A stretch of 64,000 nt of DNA. Source: Clostridiales bacterium (GTDB lineage: Bacteria > Bacillota > Clostridia > Saccharofermentanales > Saccharofermentanaceae). A program made the translations under genes and the position numbers. Below, piece by piece: positions 35,439-45,357 of the stretch (its first letter is position 1; each line of letters begins with the position of its first letter). Under the pieces are notes generated by a model. The model searched no databases. It was not told the DNA's origin and was given only the letters and a program-made list of their open reading frames with translations. Location: the NCBI GenBank assembly GCA_017617995.1, contig JAFZVE010000012.1, forward strand, positions 1 through 64,000. Reading direction: 5' to 3'.

Positions 35439-36575
35439 ATGAAGGGAATAGGTAAGATATTTCTTCACGAGATGAAGAAAATAGGGAAAGAGAAGAGCCT
35501 GCTGTTCGGGTTCCTCATCCTTCCTGTCATTACGCTGCTCTTCACGGTCGGGGTGACCCTCCTGCAGCCGAATACGACGAATACCGACGAGGCCGATGCC
35601 TACATGATGTACTTCTACGGGATGGACGTGGAAGACCTCAACGTCGGGATGATGGAAGATAAGGAGATCTGGATCGTCTCCTGCGAGGAAGAACCGGATG
35701 AATTCATCGATTCTTCGAAGTTCCACCACTGCGATGTACTGGTCGACTTTTCGGATATTTTCAACGTGAAGATCTATTACTTCGAGAGTGATGCGGTATC
35801 CTCCTATCTCCGGATGAGTGCCGAATCTTTCGTAAGACAGTCCTATGAGTCCCTCTACAAGGACATGCAGAAGAATGTCTCGTTCCGCGAGGTGGAGATG
35901 GAGGATCTCAAGAAGAAGGACAACAGCAACCTCATGATCGCCATGCTCCTGCCGTATATGCTGATACTCCCACTGACGGCGAATATCTCGAATTTTGCAG
36001 CAGATACGGTCGCGGGAGATAAGGCGAGAGGGACATTCTATCAGGTCATGCTGTCGCCGGTTCCGCCACTCAGCCTCATCATGGGCAAGATCCTCTCCGT
36101 AAGCCTGATCAGCCTTTTCAGCAGTGGCGTGTATATCGGGCTCGATGTGCTGGGAAGCCGGGTGTGCGAGGCACTGCACGTCAAGGACGCTTTTGGCTTT
36201 TCCGGCGTGACGGTCACGGTACCGCAGGTCCTCCTGATCCTGCTTTATGCGGTGCTTCTCTGTTATCTCTTCTCGAATCTTGGTGTACTGATCTCGCTCT
36301 TTTGCAAGGATCAGAACCAGGCGCAGGTCGCGCAGATTCCGGTCACGCTCATGTGCACGCTGGCTTCGATGCTGTCGATGTTCCGGCTCGGGATCTCTCC
36401 GTCTTCGCATTATCTGATCCCGGTATACAATATCTGCCTTATCTTCCAGGATCTCCTCAATGCTCGTGCGAAGATGAACAATATGCTGCTGGTCGCGCTT
36501 TCGCTTCTGATTCTGGCGGTAGCGGTCCTGGTGGCTACGCTTCTTTCCTACAGAAACGAGCGCGTCCGGACGTAA
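35439..36575 (+). CDS. ABC-2 type permease (NatB-like), subunit 2
   Basis: A 378-residue protein paralogous to the permease at 33.5 kb. It has one N-terminal helix (about residues 22-45), an extracytoplasmic domain, then five or six C-terminal helices, with 'VAGDKARGTFYQVMLSPVPPLSLIMGK' at the ABC-2 motif. AAAGGACA precedes the ATG. It completes a three-gene ABC system; two different permeases with one ATPase is the usual arrangement. Confidence 0.9.
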   Translation: MKGIGKIFLHEMKKIGKEKSLLFGFLILPVITLLFTVGVTLLQPNTTNTDEADAYMMYFYGMDVEDLNVGMMEDKEIWIVSCEEEPDEFIDSSKFHHCDVLVDFSDIFNVKIYYFESDAVSSYLRMSAESFVRQSYESLYKDMQKNVSFREVEMEDLKKKDNSNLMIAMLLPYMLILPLTANISNFAADTVAGDKARGTFYQVMLSPVPPLSLIMGKILSVSLISLFSSGVYIGLDVLGSRVCEALHVKDAFGFSGVTVTVPQVLLILLYAVLLCYLFSNLGVLISLFCKDQNQAQVAQIPVTLMCTLASMLSMFRLGISPSSHYLIPVYNICLIFQDLLNARAKMNNMLLVALSLLILAVAVLVATLLSYRNERVRT

Positions 36576-36667
36576 AGCCGGACAAAAGCAAAATGAGAAA
36601 TCGGTTATTTTCCTGGCCCCATTAATGTGATTAAATATCTTTAGGTAAAAAGGAGGCGTGTGATCTA

Positions 36668-38593
36668 ATGAAAAAGTCCATCCGAAAGATTCTGCGTGTA
36701 GCGGGCACGATCGTGCTCTCACTGGCGATCGTATTGACATCCTGCCATTCTGAGGAAACGAAAAAGAAGAAAAAGACGAAGAAGACGACAAGTGACGAGA
36801 CGGAGACAACGATCGATCCTACTGATGATCCTACCGATGATCCGACCGATCCTACAAGCGATCCGACCGATCCTACGGATCCGACTACGCCGGTCGTGAA
36901 AACCTATACAGGCGCCGAGGCCGGGATCAAACTGCATGAGCTTGACGAAGAGGTCTTCAAATATGGCTTGGACGAGGATATCATCTCGATCTATTTTAAT
37001 ATTGAAAATCCGGAGTCGTTTGGCGTCTCGTGGCCAGATAAGGGAATCGAGCCGTGGTCTCCGGAAGATGACGGATCGGATCGTGAATTCATACAGTATG
37101 TAATGGATACACTCGATCAGATCGAGTGCGACGATCTTGAGGTGGAAGACCAGATCCTCTATAAGTCGATGCAGCGGGACTTCCAGCTGTCTCTCGACAT
37201 GTACGACATGAATTACTATACCAGTTCCATCAACAGCCTGACAGGCATCAATGTCGAGTTGCCGATCCTTCTGGCGACGTTGGTTTTCGACGATGAACAG
37301 GATGCCGAGCTTTATCTTAAGATGCTCGCGGATGTCGGGGAGTATCTCGAATCGCTTCTTCTGTACGAGCAGATGAGGGCAGAGAAGGGTTGGTCGCTTC
37401 CCGATGAGATCCTCGAGGGCGAAGAAGGCGTGCTTCACTCCATTGAAGTCGTTTTCGAGAACCACGAAGGAAACTACATGTACACGACTTTTGAAGAGCG
37501 TGTCAACGCGCTGGATATCGATGATGCGACGAAGCAGGATCTGATCCAAAGAAATAAGGAGATCCTGGATACCTCTTTCTTCCCGGGGTACGAGACGCTC
37601 TACGAAGGCATGAAAGAGATCGTCGGTTCGGCGAAGACGTCCGGCAAGATCTGTGAGATGGAAGGCGGTAAGGAATTCTACGAGAAGTACTTCCAGTACC
37701 GTTCCGGCACGAATCTGACGATCGCAGAGGCCAAGGCCGTGCTTGAGCAGGCGATGTACGACAGTATCGTGGAAATTCAGACGCTCTATTCCGGAATGAC
37801 GGATGAACAACTGCGGGAAGTGGATCTGGATCACGATTACACGATGGGCTCTTTCGAGCAGGATATCGAATATTGTAAGGAGATCATCAAGACGGATTTC
37901 CCGGATATCGGAGATGTCGATTATATCGCGTACCACATTCCGGAAGAGATGAAGGATAACGCCTCGCCGGCTGCGTATGTCTGTACGCCGATCGATGATA
38001 TCAACAAAAATGTTCTTCTGATCAATGACTTTTCCGATGGAGTGGGCGGTATGATCCCGACAGTCGCGCATGAATCATTCCCGGGACATCTCTTCCAGAC
38101 GGTCTACCAGCTTCAGAGAATGAACAATTTCTACCAGAAGAACGGCACGACGGCGTATATGGAAGGCTGGTCGACTTACTGTGAAGATTACATCATGAAG
38201 CTCACGGATTATGACTACGAAGTCTATCATGCCAACTATCTCTATGTTGACCTGATCCTGAACTATATTATTGCGTCCTATATCGATATCGGTGTGCACT
38301 ATGACGGCTGGGGAAAAGATGAGATCACATCTTACTATGAGCAGTTCTTCGGTCAGGCGATGGCCAAAAGGATCGCAGATGCATACTATGACTTTACTCT
38401 TGAGATCCCGTTCTACTCCCTGCCGTACACCTTTGGCAACATCTACTGTAACAAGATCATCGACAGCGCCGCCGAGGAGTACGGGGATCAGTACTCGATG
38501 CGTGAGATCCATGCCGCTTACCTTGATATGGGCCCGGGCTACTTCGAGCTCCTGCAGGAATACATGCCGATCTACGTGGAGAAACAGCACTGA
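36668..38593 (+). CDS. DUF885 lipoprotein, putative zinc metallopeptidase (1)
   Basis: A 641-residue lipoprotein (lipobox 'VLTSC' about residue 22) with a Lys-rich and Thr/Asp/Pro-rich linker (to about residue 75) and a DUF885 domain. The zinc-binding helix reads 'VAHESFPGHLFQ' (HExxxGH form, about residue 470), followed by 'AYMEGWSTY', whose Glu is the third ligand in related metallopeptidases. The activity is inferred from the motif. AGGAGG precedes the ATG at about 11 bases. It is closely related to the gene at 38.9 kb. Confidence 0.88.
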   Translation: MKKSIRKILRVAGTIVLSLAIVLTSCHSEETKKKKKTKKTTSDETETTIDPTDDPTDDPTDPTSDPTDPTDPTTPVVKTYTGAEAGIKLHELDEEVFKYGLDEDIISIYFNIENPESFGVSWPDKGIEPWSPEDDGSDREFIQYVMDTLDQIECDDLEVEDQILYKSMQRDFQLSLDMYDMNYYTSSINSLTGINVELPILLATLVFDDEQDAELYLKMLADVGEYLESLLLYEQMRAEKGWSLPDEILEGEEGVLHSIEVVFENHEGNYMYTTFEERVNALDIDDATKQDLIQRNKEILDTSFFPGYETLYEGMKEIVGSAKTSGKICEMEGGKEFYEKYFQYRSGTNLTIAEAKAVLEQAMYDSIVEIQTLYSGMTDEQLREVDLDHDYTMGSFEQDIEYCKEIIKTDFPDIGDVDYIAYHIPEEMKDNASPAAYVCTPIDDINKNVLLINDFSDGVGGMIPTVAHESFPGHLFQTVYQLQRMNNFYQKNGTTAYMEGWSTYCEDYIMKLTDYDYEVYHANYLYVDLILNYIIASYIDIGVHYDGWGKDEITSYYEQFFGQAMAKRIADAYYDFTLEIPFYSLPYTFGNIYCNKIIDSAAEEYGDQYSMREIHAAYLDMGPGYFELLQEYMPIYVEKQH

Positions 38594-38626
38594 TCTGGGC
38601 GATACCGCCTGTTAATAGGGAAATCC

Positions 38627-38655
38627 TTGACAAGTTAGAGTGTGCTAACTATAAT
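38627..38655 (+). promoter_or_regulatory. Consensus promoter with embedded palindrome
   Basis: TTGACA (38627-38632), exactly 17 bases, TATAAT (38650-38655). The spacer carries AGTTAG-N6-CTAACT (38633-38650), a likely repressor operator. It drives the Cys-rich peptide gene 38 bases downstream. Confidence 0.85.
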
Positions 38656-38692
38656 GTTGACGTGAAATGACTGAGAGAAAGGGATCCGCGAT

Positions 38693-38869
38693 ATGGGCTG
38701 GTTTTCTGACAATCTGGGAACGATCGTGATATCGATTGTACTTGTTGCGATCGTGGCGCTTGTCATCGTGAAGATGGTCCGCGATAAGAAGAAGGGTAAA
38801 TCTTCCTGTGGCTGCGGGTGCAGTAACTGCGCGATGCGCGGCAGCTGCCATTCTTCCGGGAAGAAGTAA
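38693..38869 (+). CDS. FeoB-associated-type Cys-rich membrane peptide
   Basis: A 58-residue peptide that starts 'MGWFSDNLGTIV', has one membrane helix (about 9-26), a basic 'KMVRDKKKG' stretch, then 'CGCGCSNC-x5-C'. This is the pattern of the FeoB-associated Cys-rich membrane protein family, which usually sits beside feoB. No feoB is in this window. It has a consensus promoter with a palindrome in the spacer, suggesting metal or other regulation. The gene is short and easily missed. Confidence 0.85.
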   Translation: MGWFSDNLGTIVISIVLVAIVALVIVKMVRDKKKGKSSCGCGCSNCAMRGSCHSSGKK

Positions 38870-38944
38870 AACAGGGCGTAGGATGCGTGCGCCCGATGCA
38901 TGTGCATGATATAATAGGCGTAATTGTTTGAAAAGGAAAAAGAA

Positions 38945-40897
38945 ATGACAAAGATACGCCGAAATATCGAGGATCCGCAGGTGGACTTAAGAGGGCAGGA
39001 AACCACTGTCCGCTTTTTCGAAAGACCGGTCGCGCCGGCTCCATTCTTCTGGAGTAACACGCATACTGCTCTCCGTAAAATGATCGCGCTTCTTGCAACA
39101 GGTGCGCTACTTCTTGCGCCTCTTTCGGGTTGCTCGAACACGATGGATCCGAATAATATTCCCAAACCGCCGGTTGCCACAACTAACGAAGCAGGCGAGA
39201 CGGAACAGGGTCTGATGAACTGGGGAAATGTGGATACCCCGGATGATGATCTGACCGAGGCGGCGCGCACACTTCGCGATTACGATATGGGTGTCTTTGC
39301 CGGAGCCTCCGACATTCTCAACGCTTTTTACTCCTTCGATGTTCCGGAGAATTACTATACTGCCTGGCCGAACCAGGGCCTGTACTTTCCGTCTGACGAT
39401 GACTACACGAACGCTTCGCAGGCCTATGCGGAATTCGGAGAGATTATTGCGGCTCTGGACCGTTCAGAGCTGACGGAAGAGCAGATCCGTGTCGTGGAGT
39501 ATATGTGCTACGACTTCAAGTACATGTCCGAGATGTATAAGTACCCGCTGTATGTACCGCAGCTTTATCCGATGGGCGGCAAGCAGATCGTCTATCCGCT
39601 TCTGACCTCACTTATTCCGTTCCGGTCAAAGGACGATGTCGAGAGATATCTCGTGATACTCGGAGATTACTATACCTTCTTCGAGCAGGCTGTCAACGCG
39701 GAGAAGAAGAGGAGCGAGGCCGGAGTCGGCTGGAATGATGAGAATCTCGACCGCATCATCGAAGATTGCACGAGTATGCAGGAGAACCGGGATACGCACT
39801 TCATGAAGACGACTTTTGAGAGCCGCCTCGAATCGGTCGATCTTTCGGATCAGGAGAAAGAAGAATTCATCAAGAGAAATCAGGAACTTCTGGACACCGT
39901 GTATTTCCCGGCGATGGAGATGCTGATCGGCAGGCTCACGGAGCTGAAGGGAATGTGCAATGACGGTCCGTATCTGGCCGAGACAGCAGACGGAAAAGCA
40001 TACTACGAAGCGCTCTTCCATCAGAAGACGGGCGTAGAGATGTCGGTGGAAGAGTGTACGGAACTCCTCGAACAGGAGATCGCGGCGCTCTACGAGGAAT
40101 ACCTCCCGCGATGGAAACAAAACGGCAGTTATTTCTCGTTCGGCGATCTGAGTATCGATGATGCGATCGAGTGGTGCAAACGCTTCTCCGAACAGCATTT
40201 CCCGGAGATACGCGATAACGAAGTAACGATCTACGATGTTCCGGTCGAGTTTGCGGAATCGATGCAGCCGGCGAGCTACTATCTGTCGCCGATCGACAAC
40301 TACACCAAGCATACGGTGTGGGTGAACCGCGGTATGGTTGATGCACCGAACTACGACATGTACACGCTCGTATCTCACGAGATGTATCCGGGACACCTGT
40401 ACCAGCACCAGTATCAGGCGGAACACCTGTGGAGCAAGTATCAGGTGTTCGCGACATCGGCGCCTTACGCGGAGGGCTGGGCCCAGTATGCCGAGTGGAC
40501 GATGATCCACTATGCGCCGTTTGATCAGGAACAGGCTGAGAATGCGTGGAAAGCATCGCTTCTGTACTCGTCCCTCATCCCGGCAAGGATGAGCATCGGC
40601 GTGGAGTATGAGGGCTGGACGCGTGAAGACTGCGAAACGTACCTCAATCATTTTGACCAGGACAAACCGGAGATCCAGGAAGAATACTGGAAACGCATCA
40701 CGGGAGAGCAGTGCTACGCACTTGAATATGCCTTTGGATTTATCTTCACTGAGAAGATCCTCGACAACGCTGTTGCCGAGCTGGACGGCATCTGCACGAA
40801 GGACGAAGTCATGAAGGCCTATCTCGATCTGGGATGCGCGCCCTTTGCCGTACTGGAGGCAGACATGGATAAGTACATCGCGCAGATGAAGGGCTGA
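38945..40897 (+). CDS. DUF885 lipoprotein, putative zinc metallopeptidase (2)
   Basis: A 650-residue paralogue of the gene at 36.7 kb. After about 45 N-terminal residues a lipoprotein-like segment follows ('MIALLATGALLLAPLSGC', lipobox LSGC), then a DUF885 domain with 'VSHEMYPGHLYQ' (about residue 478) and 'AYAEGWAQYAEW'. The start at 38945 has a GAAAAGGA upstream; an ATG at 39080 would give a normal-length signal peptide but lacks a ribosome site. A TATAAT box with TG extension lies at 38910-38915. Confidence 0.85.
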   Translation: MTKIRRNIEDPQVDLRGQETTVRFFERPVAPAPFFWSNTHTALRKMIALLATGALLLAPLSGCSNTMDPNNIPKPPVATTNEAGETEQGLMNWGNVDTPDDDLTEAARTLRDYDMGVFAGASDILNAFYSFDVPENYYTAWPNQGLYFPSDDDYTNASQAYAEFGEIIAALDRSELTEEQIRVVEYMCYDFKYMSEMYKYPLYVPQLYPMGGKQIVYPLLTSLIPFRSKDDVERYLVILGDYYTFFEQAVNAEKKRSEAGVGWNDENLDRIIEDCTSMQENRDTHFMKTTFESRLESVDLSDQEKEEFIKRNQELLDTVYFPAMEMLIGRLTELKGMCNDGPYLAETADGKAYYEALFHQKTGVEMSVEECTELLEQEIAALYEEYLPRWKQNGSYFSFGDLSIDDAIEWCKRFSEQHFPEIRDNEVTIYDVPVEFAESMQPASYYLSPIDNYTKHTVWVNRGMVDAPNYDMYTLVSHEMYPGHLYQHQYQAEHLWSKYQVFATSAPYAEGWAQYAEWTMIHYAPFDQEQAENAWKASLLYSSLIPARMSIGVEYEGWTREDCETYLNHFDQDKPEIQEEYWKRITGEQCYALEYAFGFIFTEKILDNAVAELDGICTKDEVMKAYLDLGCAPFAVLEADMDKYIAQMKG

Positions 40898-41180
40898 TCC
40901 ATCCGGCCGGGCGATAGATCCTCCTGAAGACGTCTTTCCGGAAGCTGTCAAAGTTCCCGTATAACTTCGGCGTGCGTAACGAATGTGAAACAGTGCTTCC
41001 TTTGGCGGGAAAGCGAAAATGCATACATGACGGGATGCACGGAAAGTCTGCAATCACGATGTCTCGAAAATGTTATCAAATTGTATTAAAAAGTTGTCTC
41101 CTAATACTTGATTGAAAAAACATTATGATATAATCAAATAGAAGAAGTGGGGAAAACCCCTGATTTGGAGGCGCTATTTT

Positions 41181-44100
41181 ATGGCAAAGCAGACTCGTCT
41201 GGCGACGACACTTACCGCGAGATATTATCCTACAGCAGAACTGACAGATGCCTTTTACATGGACGGGCGTGTCACCAGCAAGACGGTGGCTCGTTCCGCA
41301 GACCTGACGAATGACAAAGAAGATCGTGGCTTCTTCTTCTCCGTTTTCTCGACGCAGTCTTTCCCGGATACGGATCCCAATGCGCTGCCTCCTTATGAGC
41401 CGATCCTCCGCCGTCTCGGAACGGAACTGAAGACCGGCCGCCGTTCGCTCGATGATTCCATCGGCGAGATGGTAAATACGGCAGTTTCGATTACCGGTAA
41501 GATGAAGATCCAGCAGGACAATTCCCGTGCGCCTTTCTTCGCCGGCGTGATGGTCAAGGACGGCGAGGCTTTTGCTTCCACCATAGGAAAAGGACTGGCG
41601 TTCCTTTATCGTGATGATACACTCTACCCCATGACAGCGACGGATATCCGCATCGATGCGATCAATACCGCCCGTCAGAAGGTGGACAATTTCTATAACT
41701 TCTGTGCGACAAAGACCGCACCGGCTCTTTGCTCCAACATCGCACAGCTCAAGCTCGATGACTGCATCATCCTCTGTAACCGCGAGGTCTACGAGGCGCT
41801 CGGTCAGCAGGAACTCCTGCGCATCCTCTACGATGCCGAGGACCAGAGCGATGCAGCGAGTGTCGTGATCACAGAAGCGGCGGCGAAGCTCCCGGGCGTG
41901 CCACTGCAGTTTATGATCTCTTTTGTTGAGGATATTACCTCGAGCGACCGCGGCGGTTTCTTCGGATTCGGAAGAAAGAAGAAGAAAGTCGTGGAAGAAG
42001 AGGACGAGGATGACAGCTACAATGTTGCTCCGCCGATCCCGATGGATTCCCCGAAGAAGGAAGCCGCACCGGTTCCGAAGGATGCGATGTTGTTTGGTGA
42101 CGAAGCACCGAAGGCCGAGCCGAGACCGTCGATCGACGCGACGATGATTCAGCCGGCAGTAGGTTCCGCCGCGGAAGCAATCGCTTCTTTCGGTGCAGAG
42201 ACGGCTGCAGCCGCATCGGCTGCATCGGCGCAGAATGTTGCGACGGCTTCTTCTGTGGAAGCGGCGATCAAAGCGGAAGTTCCGGAGCCGCCGCTCTCTT
42301 TCGGAGATATCTCCGACCTGATGAAAGCGGATGCTGCGGAGAATAATGCCGTAAGTGCTGCACCGTCAGTACCTGCTGTTCCGGCCACACCTTCTGTTCC
42401 TGCTGTACCCGAAGTGGAAGAAGACCTCGGCGCGACCAAAGTCGTCCCGTATGTAAGTAGTTTTGAGAAGGCAGCGGCAGACCTCGATGCGAAGATGGCA
42501 GGACAGCAGGAAGCACCGCCCACGGCATCCGAAGTTTCGCAGAGTCCCTTTGTTGCTCCGGCGCAGCCGGAAGCCATTCCGGTCGCACCGAAGAAGGACG
42601 AACCTTTCGTTGCCGTAAAGAATGCAGATAATCCGTTTGCCAAGGCAGCGCAACTGGCACAGAGCCAGGCGGCACAGGCTGCTCCGGCGATTCCGGAAGC
42701 ACGCGAGATCGTGCCGAAGGCTGTGATGCCGGAAGAAACGGCCGTTGCTCCGGAGATTTCCGGCGCTGCTTCTGTAGCACCAGCCTCTGCGGCTACGGAT
42801 GGCAGTGATGACGGTTCTTTTGTAGTGGGCGGTGAGACCGATTCCGCAAATGACGGCGGCCCGCTCTTTATCGGAGATGAAGTTTTCGGTGGTGCTGCAG
42901 TAGCAGCTACTGCCGGGATGGAGAATGTGACAGGAGCAGAACAGACTTCGGAGACGGCCCAAACCGGCGCGGTTTCGGGAGCTGTTGCGGAAACAGACGA
43001 GGATGCCCCGATTGTTTTCGAAGCGGAGAAAGAGGTGGACAAACCTATGAACGATGACCCTGAATATTCCAACGATCCAAAAGAATTTGATGAGACACCG
43101 CTTTTCTTCGGTGATGCGGAATCGTCCGATGAGAAGGACGAATCGCAGGGCGCCTATGCAGAGGGCTATGCTGCAGATCCCGACGGAGTTGCACCTTCCG
43201 GCGATGAGTTTGTGATCCCGTTTGCTTCCGCCGATGCCCCCAATACTGCCGTGGCTTCGGCGAACGATGTACCGGATATGCCGCTTTATGAGGCTCCTTC
43301 CTATGTACCTCCGACGTACCCGACCAACAGCGATACGCCGGTCGGATATGAGGATACGGGTGTTTATGCTCGCGGATCCTATTCCGTAGATGAAGACGAA
43401 GTTACACCGGATGCTTCGCAGTTTGTCGCACCGGCTCCGGTCGAACCGGTTTCCCCGTTTGTGACACCGGGTGCTTATGAAGAACCGACCGCAGAGGTCC
43501 CGCAGATTCCGCAGGTAGACGCAGGAAGCTACGGCGATAGTCCTTTTGTCGCGGGAGGATATGCAGAATCCGGCGCGTACGATGTACCGCAGGCAGGCGA
43601 ATACGCTGCTCCTGCTGATGTTTCCGGCGCCCAGGATGCCTATGACCCGTATGCGGGCGCAGAGCCGGTACAGGCTGCGCCTCAGTATGACATGAACAAC
43701 CCGCCGCCGTCAGTGGCCGATCTCTTCGATTTTGACAGCACGTCCTCTACGGGTGCGGCGCCGATGAGTAGCGGAGTGCAGGCTGCAGAGCCGGCCCCGG
43801 CCCCGGCCTATGCCCCGCCGACAGGAGTCCGTCCGGGTTCCGTTCCGGGAGTGCCGAAGCGTACACAGCAGGGAAGCCGTCCCGGTGCCCGTCCGAACAC
43901 CAACCCGTCCAGACGCAGAATGGACACGATTGACGATGGATTTGACAACGGCGATGAGGGCGAAGGCATGAGCTATCTGCCGTATGTTCTCGCTGTTGTT
44001 TCGGTGGTCTGCCTGATCATCATCATCGTGCTGATCGTGAAGTCATGCTCGGCCGGCGATGACGATACTTCAGATACGAAGGCTTCAGGCGATGTATCGA

Positions 44101-44405
44101 TCACGGATATCTCCGGATTGCTACCGGATAGTTCCGATCCGACTTCGGATACGACGACGGAGCCGGAAGTAACTGAGCCGGATGTCAACGCTCCGATCGG
44201 TGTGTATACTTTCTCGGATAAGAGCGGCTGCCGCACATGGTGGGATCTCTTCTACCACGTATACGGCGTCAAGATCGATGGCGAGAAGGATCCTTACGTC
44301 ACAACGATCCTCACATATAACGACCTCGATTCTTCGTACAAGCCGAAGGCAGGCGATGAGATCAAGCTCCCGCCGGCGACGATGTTCCCGGCAAGGGGCG
44401 GCTAA
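41181..44405 (+). CDS. PP2C-like (probably inactive) - disordered - TM - LysM-like protein
   Basis: A 1074-residue protein in four parts. Residues 1-255 resemble a PP2C phosphatase core ('DLTNDKEDRGFFFSVFS', 'AFASTIGKGLAFLYRDD', 'LKLDDCIILCNREVYEALG'), but positions that normally hold the metal-binding Asp (the usual GDSR and DG loops) read GKGL and CNRE, so catalysis is doubtful. Residues about 280-925 are Ala/Pro/Glu-rich and disordered. One membrane helix (about 930-952) leads to a C-terminal LysM-like domain (about 1005-1065: 'YTFSDKSGCRTWWDLFYHVYG', 'YKPKAGDEIKLPP'). Extended -10 (TGATATAAT, 41126-41134) and GGAGGC precede it. Confidence 0.7.
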   Translation: MAKQTRLATTLTARYYPTAELTDAFYMDGRVTSKTVARSADLTNDKEDRGFFFSVFSTQSFPDTDPNALPPYEPILRRLGTELKTGRRSLDDSIGEMVNTAVSITGKMKIQQDNSRAPFFAGVMVKDGEAFASTIGKGLAFLYRDDTLYPMTATDIRIDAINTARQKVDNFYNFCATKTAPALCSNIAQLKLDDCIILCNREVYEALGQQELLRILYDAEDQSDAASVVITEAAAKLPGVPLQFMISFVEDITSSDRGGFFGFGRKKKKVVEEEDEDDSYNVAPPIPMDSPKKEAAPVPKDAMLFGDEAPKAEPRPSIDATMIQPAVGSAAEAIASFGAETAAAASAASAQNVATASSVEAAIKAEVPEPPLSFGDISDLMKADAAENNAVSAAPSVPAVPATPSVPAVPEVEEDLGATKVVPYVSSFEKAAADLDAKMAGQQEAPPTASEVSQSPFVAPAQPEAIPVAPKKDEPFVAVKNADNPFAKAAQLAQSQAAQAAPAIPEAREIVPKAVMPEETAVAPEISGAASVAPASAATDGSDDGSFVVGGETDSANDGGPLFIGDEVFGGAAVAATAGMENVTGAEQTSETAQTGAVSGAVAETDEDAPIVFEAEKEVDKPMNDDPEYSNDPKEFDETPLFFGDAESSDEKDESQGAYAEGYAADPDGVAPSGDEFVIPFASADAPNTAVASANDVPDMPLYEAPSYVPPTYPTNSDTPVGYEDTGVYARGSYSVDEDEVTPDASQFVAPAPVEPVSPFVTPGAYEEPTAEVPQIPQVDAGSYGDSPFVAGGYAESGAYDVPQAGEYAAPADVSGAQDAYDPYAGAEPVQAAPQYDMNNPPPSVADLFDFDSTSSTGAAPMSSGVQAAEPAPAPAYAPPTGVRPGSVPGVPKRTQQGSRPGARPNTNPSRRRMDTIDDGFDNGDEGEGMSYLPYVLAVVSVVCLIIIIVLIVKSCSAGDDDTSDTKASGDVSITDISGLLPDSSDPTSDTTTEPEVTEPDVNAPIGVYTFSDKSGCRTWWDLFYHVYGVKIDGEKDPYVTTILTYNDLDSSYKPKAGDEIKLPPATMFPARGG

Positions 44406-44444
44406 GGGAAGTCCGTTTTCCGTGATGCAAAGAGAAATGAGCGA

Positions 44445-44478
44445 GGGACCGTCTCGAATGAGGCGGTCCCTTTTCTTC
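44445..44478 (+). terminator. Terminator after the PP2C-like gene
   Basis: GGGACCG (44445-44451) pairs with CGGTCCC (44464-44470), extended by CTC/GAG, and is followed by TTTTCTTC. Confidence 0.85.
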
Positions 44479-44519
44479 TGCAACTGGTGAGGAGTGTGAG
44501 AAGATCGCTTAGGGAAGTT

Positions 44520-45107
44520 TCACGGGTCCGGTTGATTTGCCCCTGGTGTCGAAGTATCTGCAGAATCGGCAACAAGGGGAACGGACGAGCCTGAAGCACC
44601 GGGGATACCGGGATCACCAGCAGGGCTGACAACCGGTACCGGCGTGATCTTCTTTCTCGGGAGCACGGCGTAGAGCACGGTAAAGGCAAGGTTCAGGAGG
44701 CAAAGGAAGAGGAAGGCTCCGGCTGTGGTCAGAACCGGTCCGATCCCCTGACTGATCAGGAGCCGGACAGGAAAACTGGTGACCTCATAGTAGAAGATGA
44801 GCGCCATAGTGCACCCCGCGGCACCGATGACGGAGAGGAGAATCTCGATGACGAAATACGCGCGCGGGTGCTTCGGCGAGATCACGAGGAAATCGACGAT
44901 CCCGAAGATGAGAGAAAGGACTGCGTAGACCACGAAGAAAACCGCGACCATCAGGGCGCCGACGGTGTGGGGTGTGGTGAGAAAGGGAAGAAACACGACG
45001 AGGATCGAGCCGACCAGGGCGGCTCCGGAAGGCACGAGTGCCAGAAAAAGCGCGATGAGAACCATGAACATGTGGAGGATCAGATTCGCGATGGTGAAAC
45101 CTTTCAT
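44520..45107 (-). CDS. Polytopic membrane protein of unknown function
   Basis: A 195-residue protein with five or more hydrophobic helices in residues 5-155 and a Pro/Ser/Gly/Asp-rich tail. I see no domain I recognise. The start is ATG 45107 with AGGAGG 9 bases upstream; an upstream in-frame start at 45149 is unsupported. It converges on the PP2C-like gene and has no clear operon partner. Confidence 0.7.
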   Translation of the reverse strand: MKGFTIANLILHMFMVLIALFLALVPSGAALVGSILVVFLPFLTTPHTVGALMVAVFFVVYAVLSLIFGIVDFLVISPKHPRAYFVIEILLSVIGAAGCTMALIFYYEVTSFPVRLLISQGIGPVLTTAGAFLFLCLLNLAFTVLYAVLPRKKITPVPVVSPAGDPGIPGASGSSVPLVADSADTSTPGANQPDP

Positions 45108-45357
45108 GGGCGGACCTCCTTTTCTATGCTTACTACCATCAATGTACATGATTTTTCCCTCTTTGGCAAAAGCACCGCCGAACGAAAATCATTTACCATA
45201 CCGCACTGTCACTTTGTTGCCAAAGACGCCAGAAGAAGCGCTTTATTTGTTAAAATGCCGAAAATCAAAATGACAGTGCTTTTTGACTAGAAAAATCGAT
45301 GAATTGCGTCTACAATAGTACGGTATGTAATTATAGTTAGTACATGGAGGGATTATC

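Noticed and set aside
36719-38071. 450-codon minus-strand ORF opposite the first DUF885 gene
   Set aside because: Codon-phase shadow; the plus strand has a full family domain and signal peptide.
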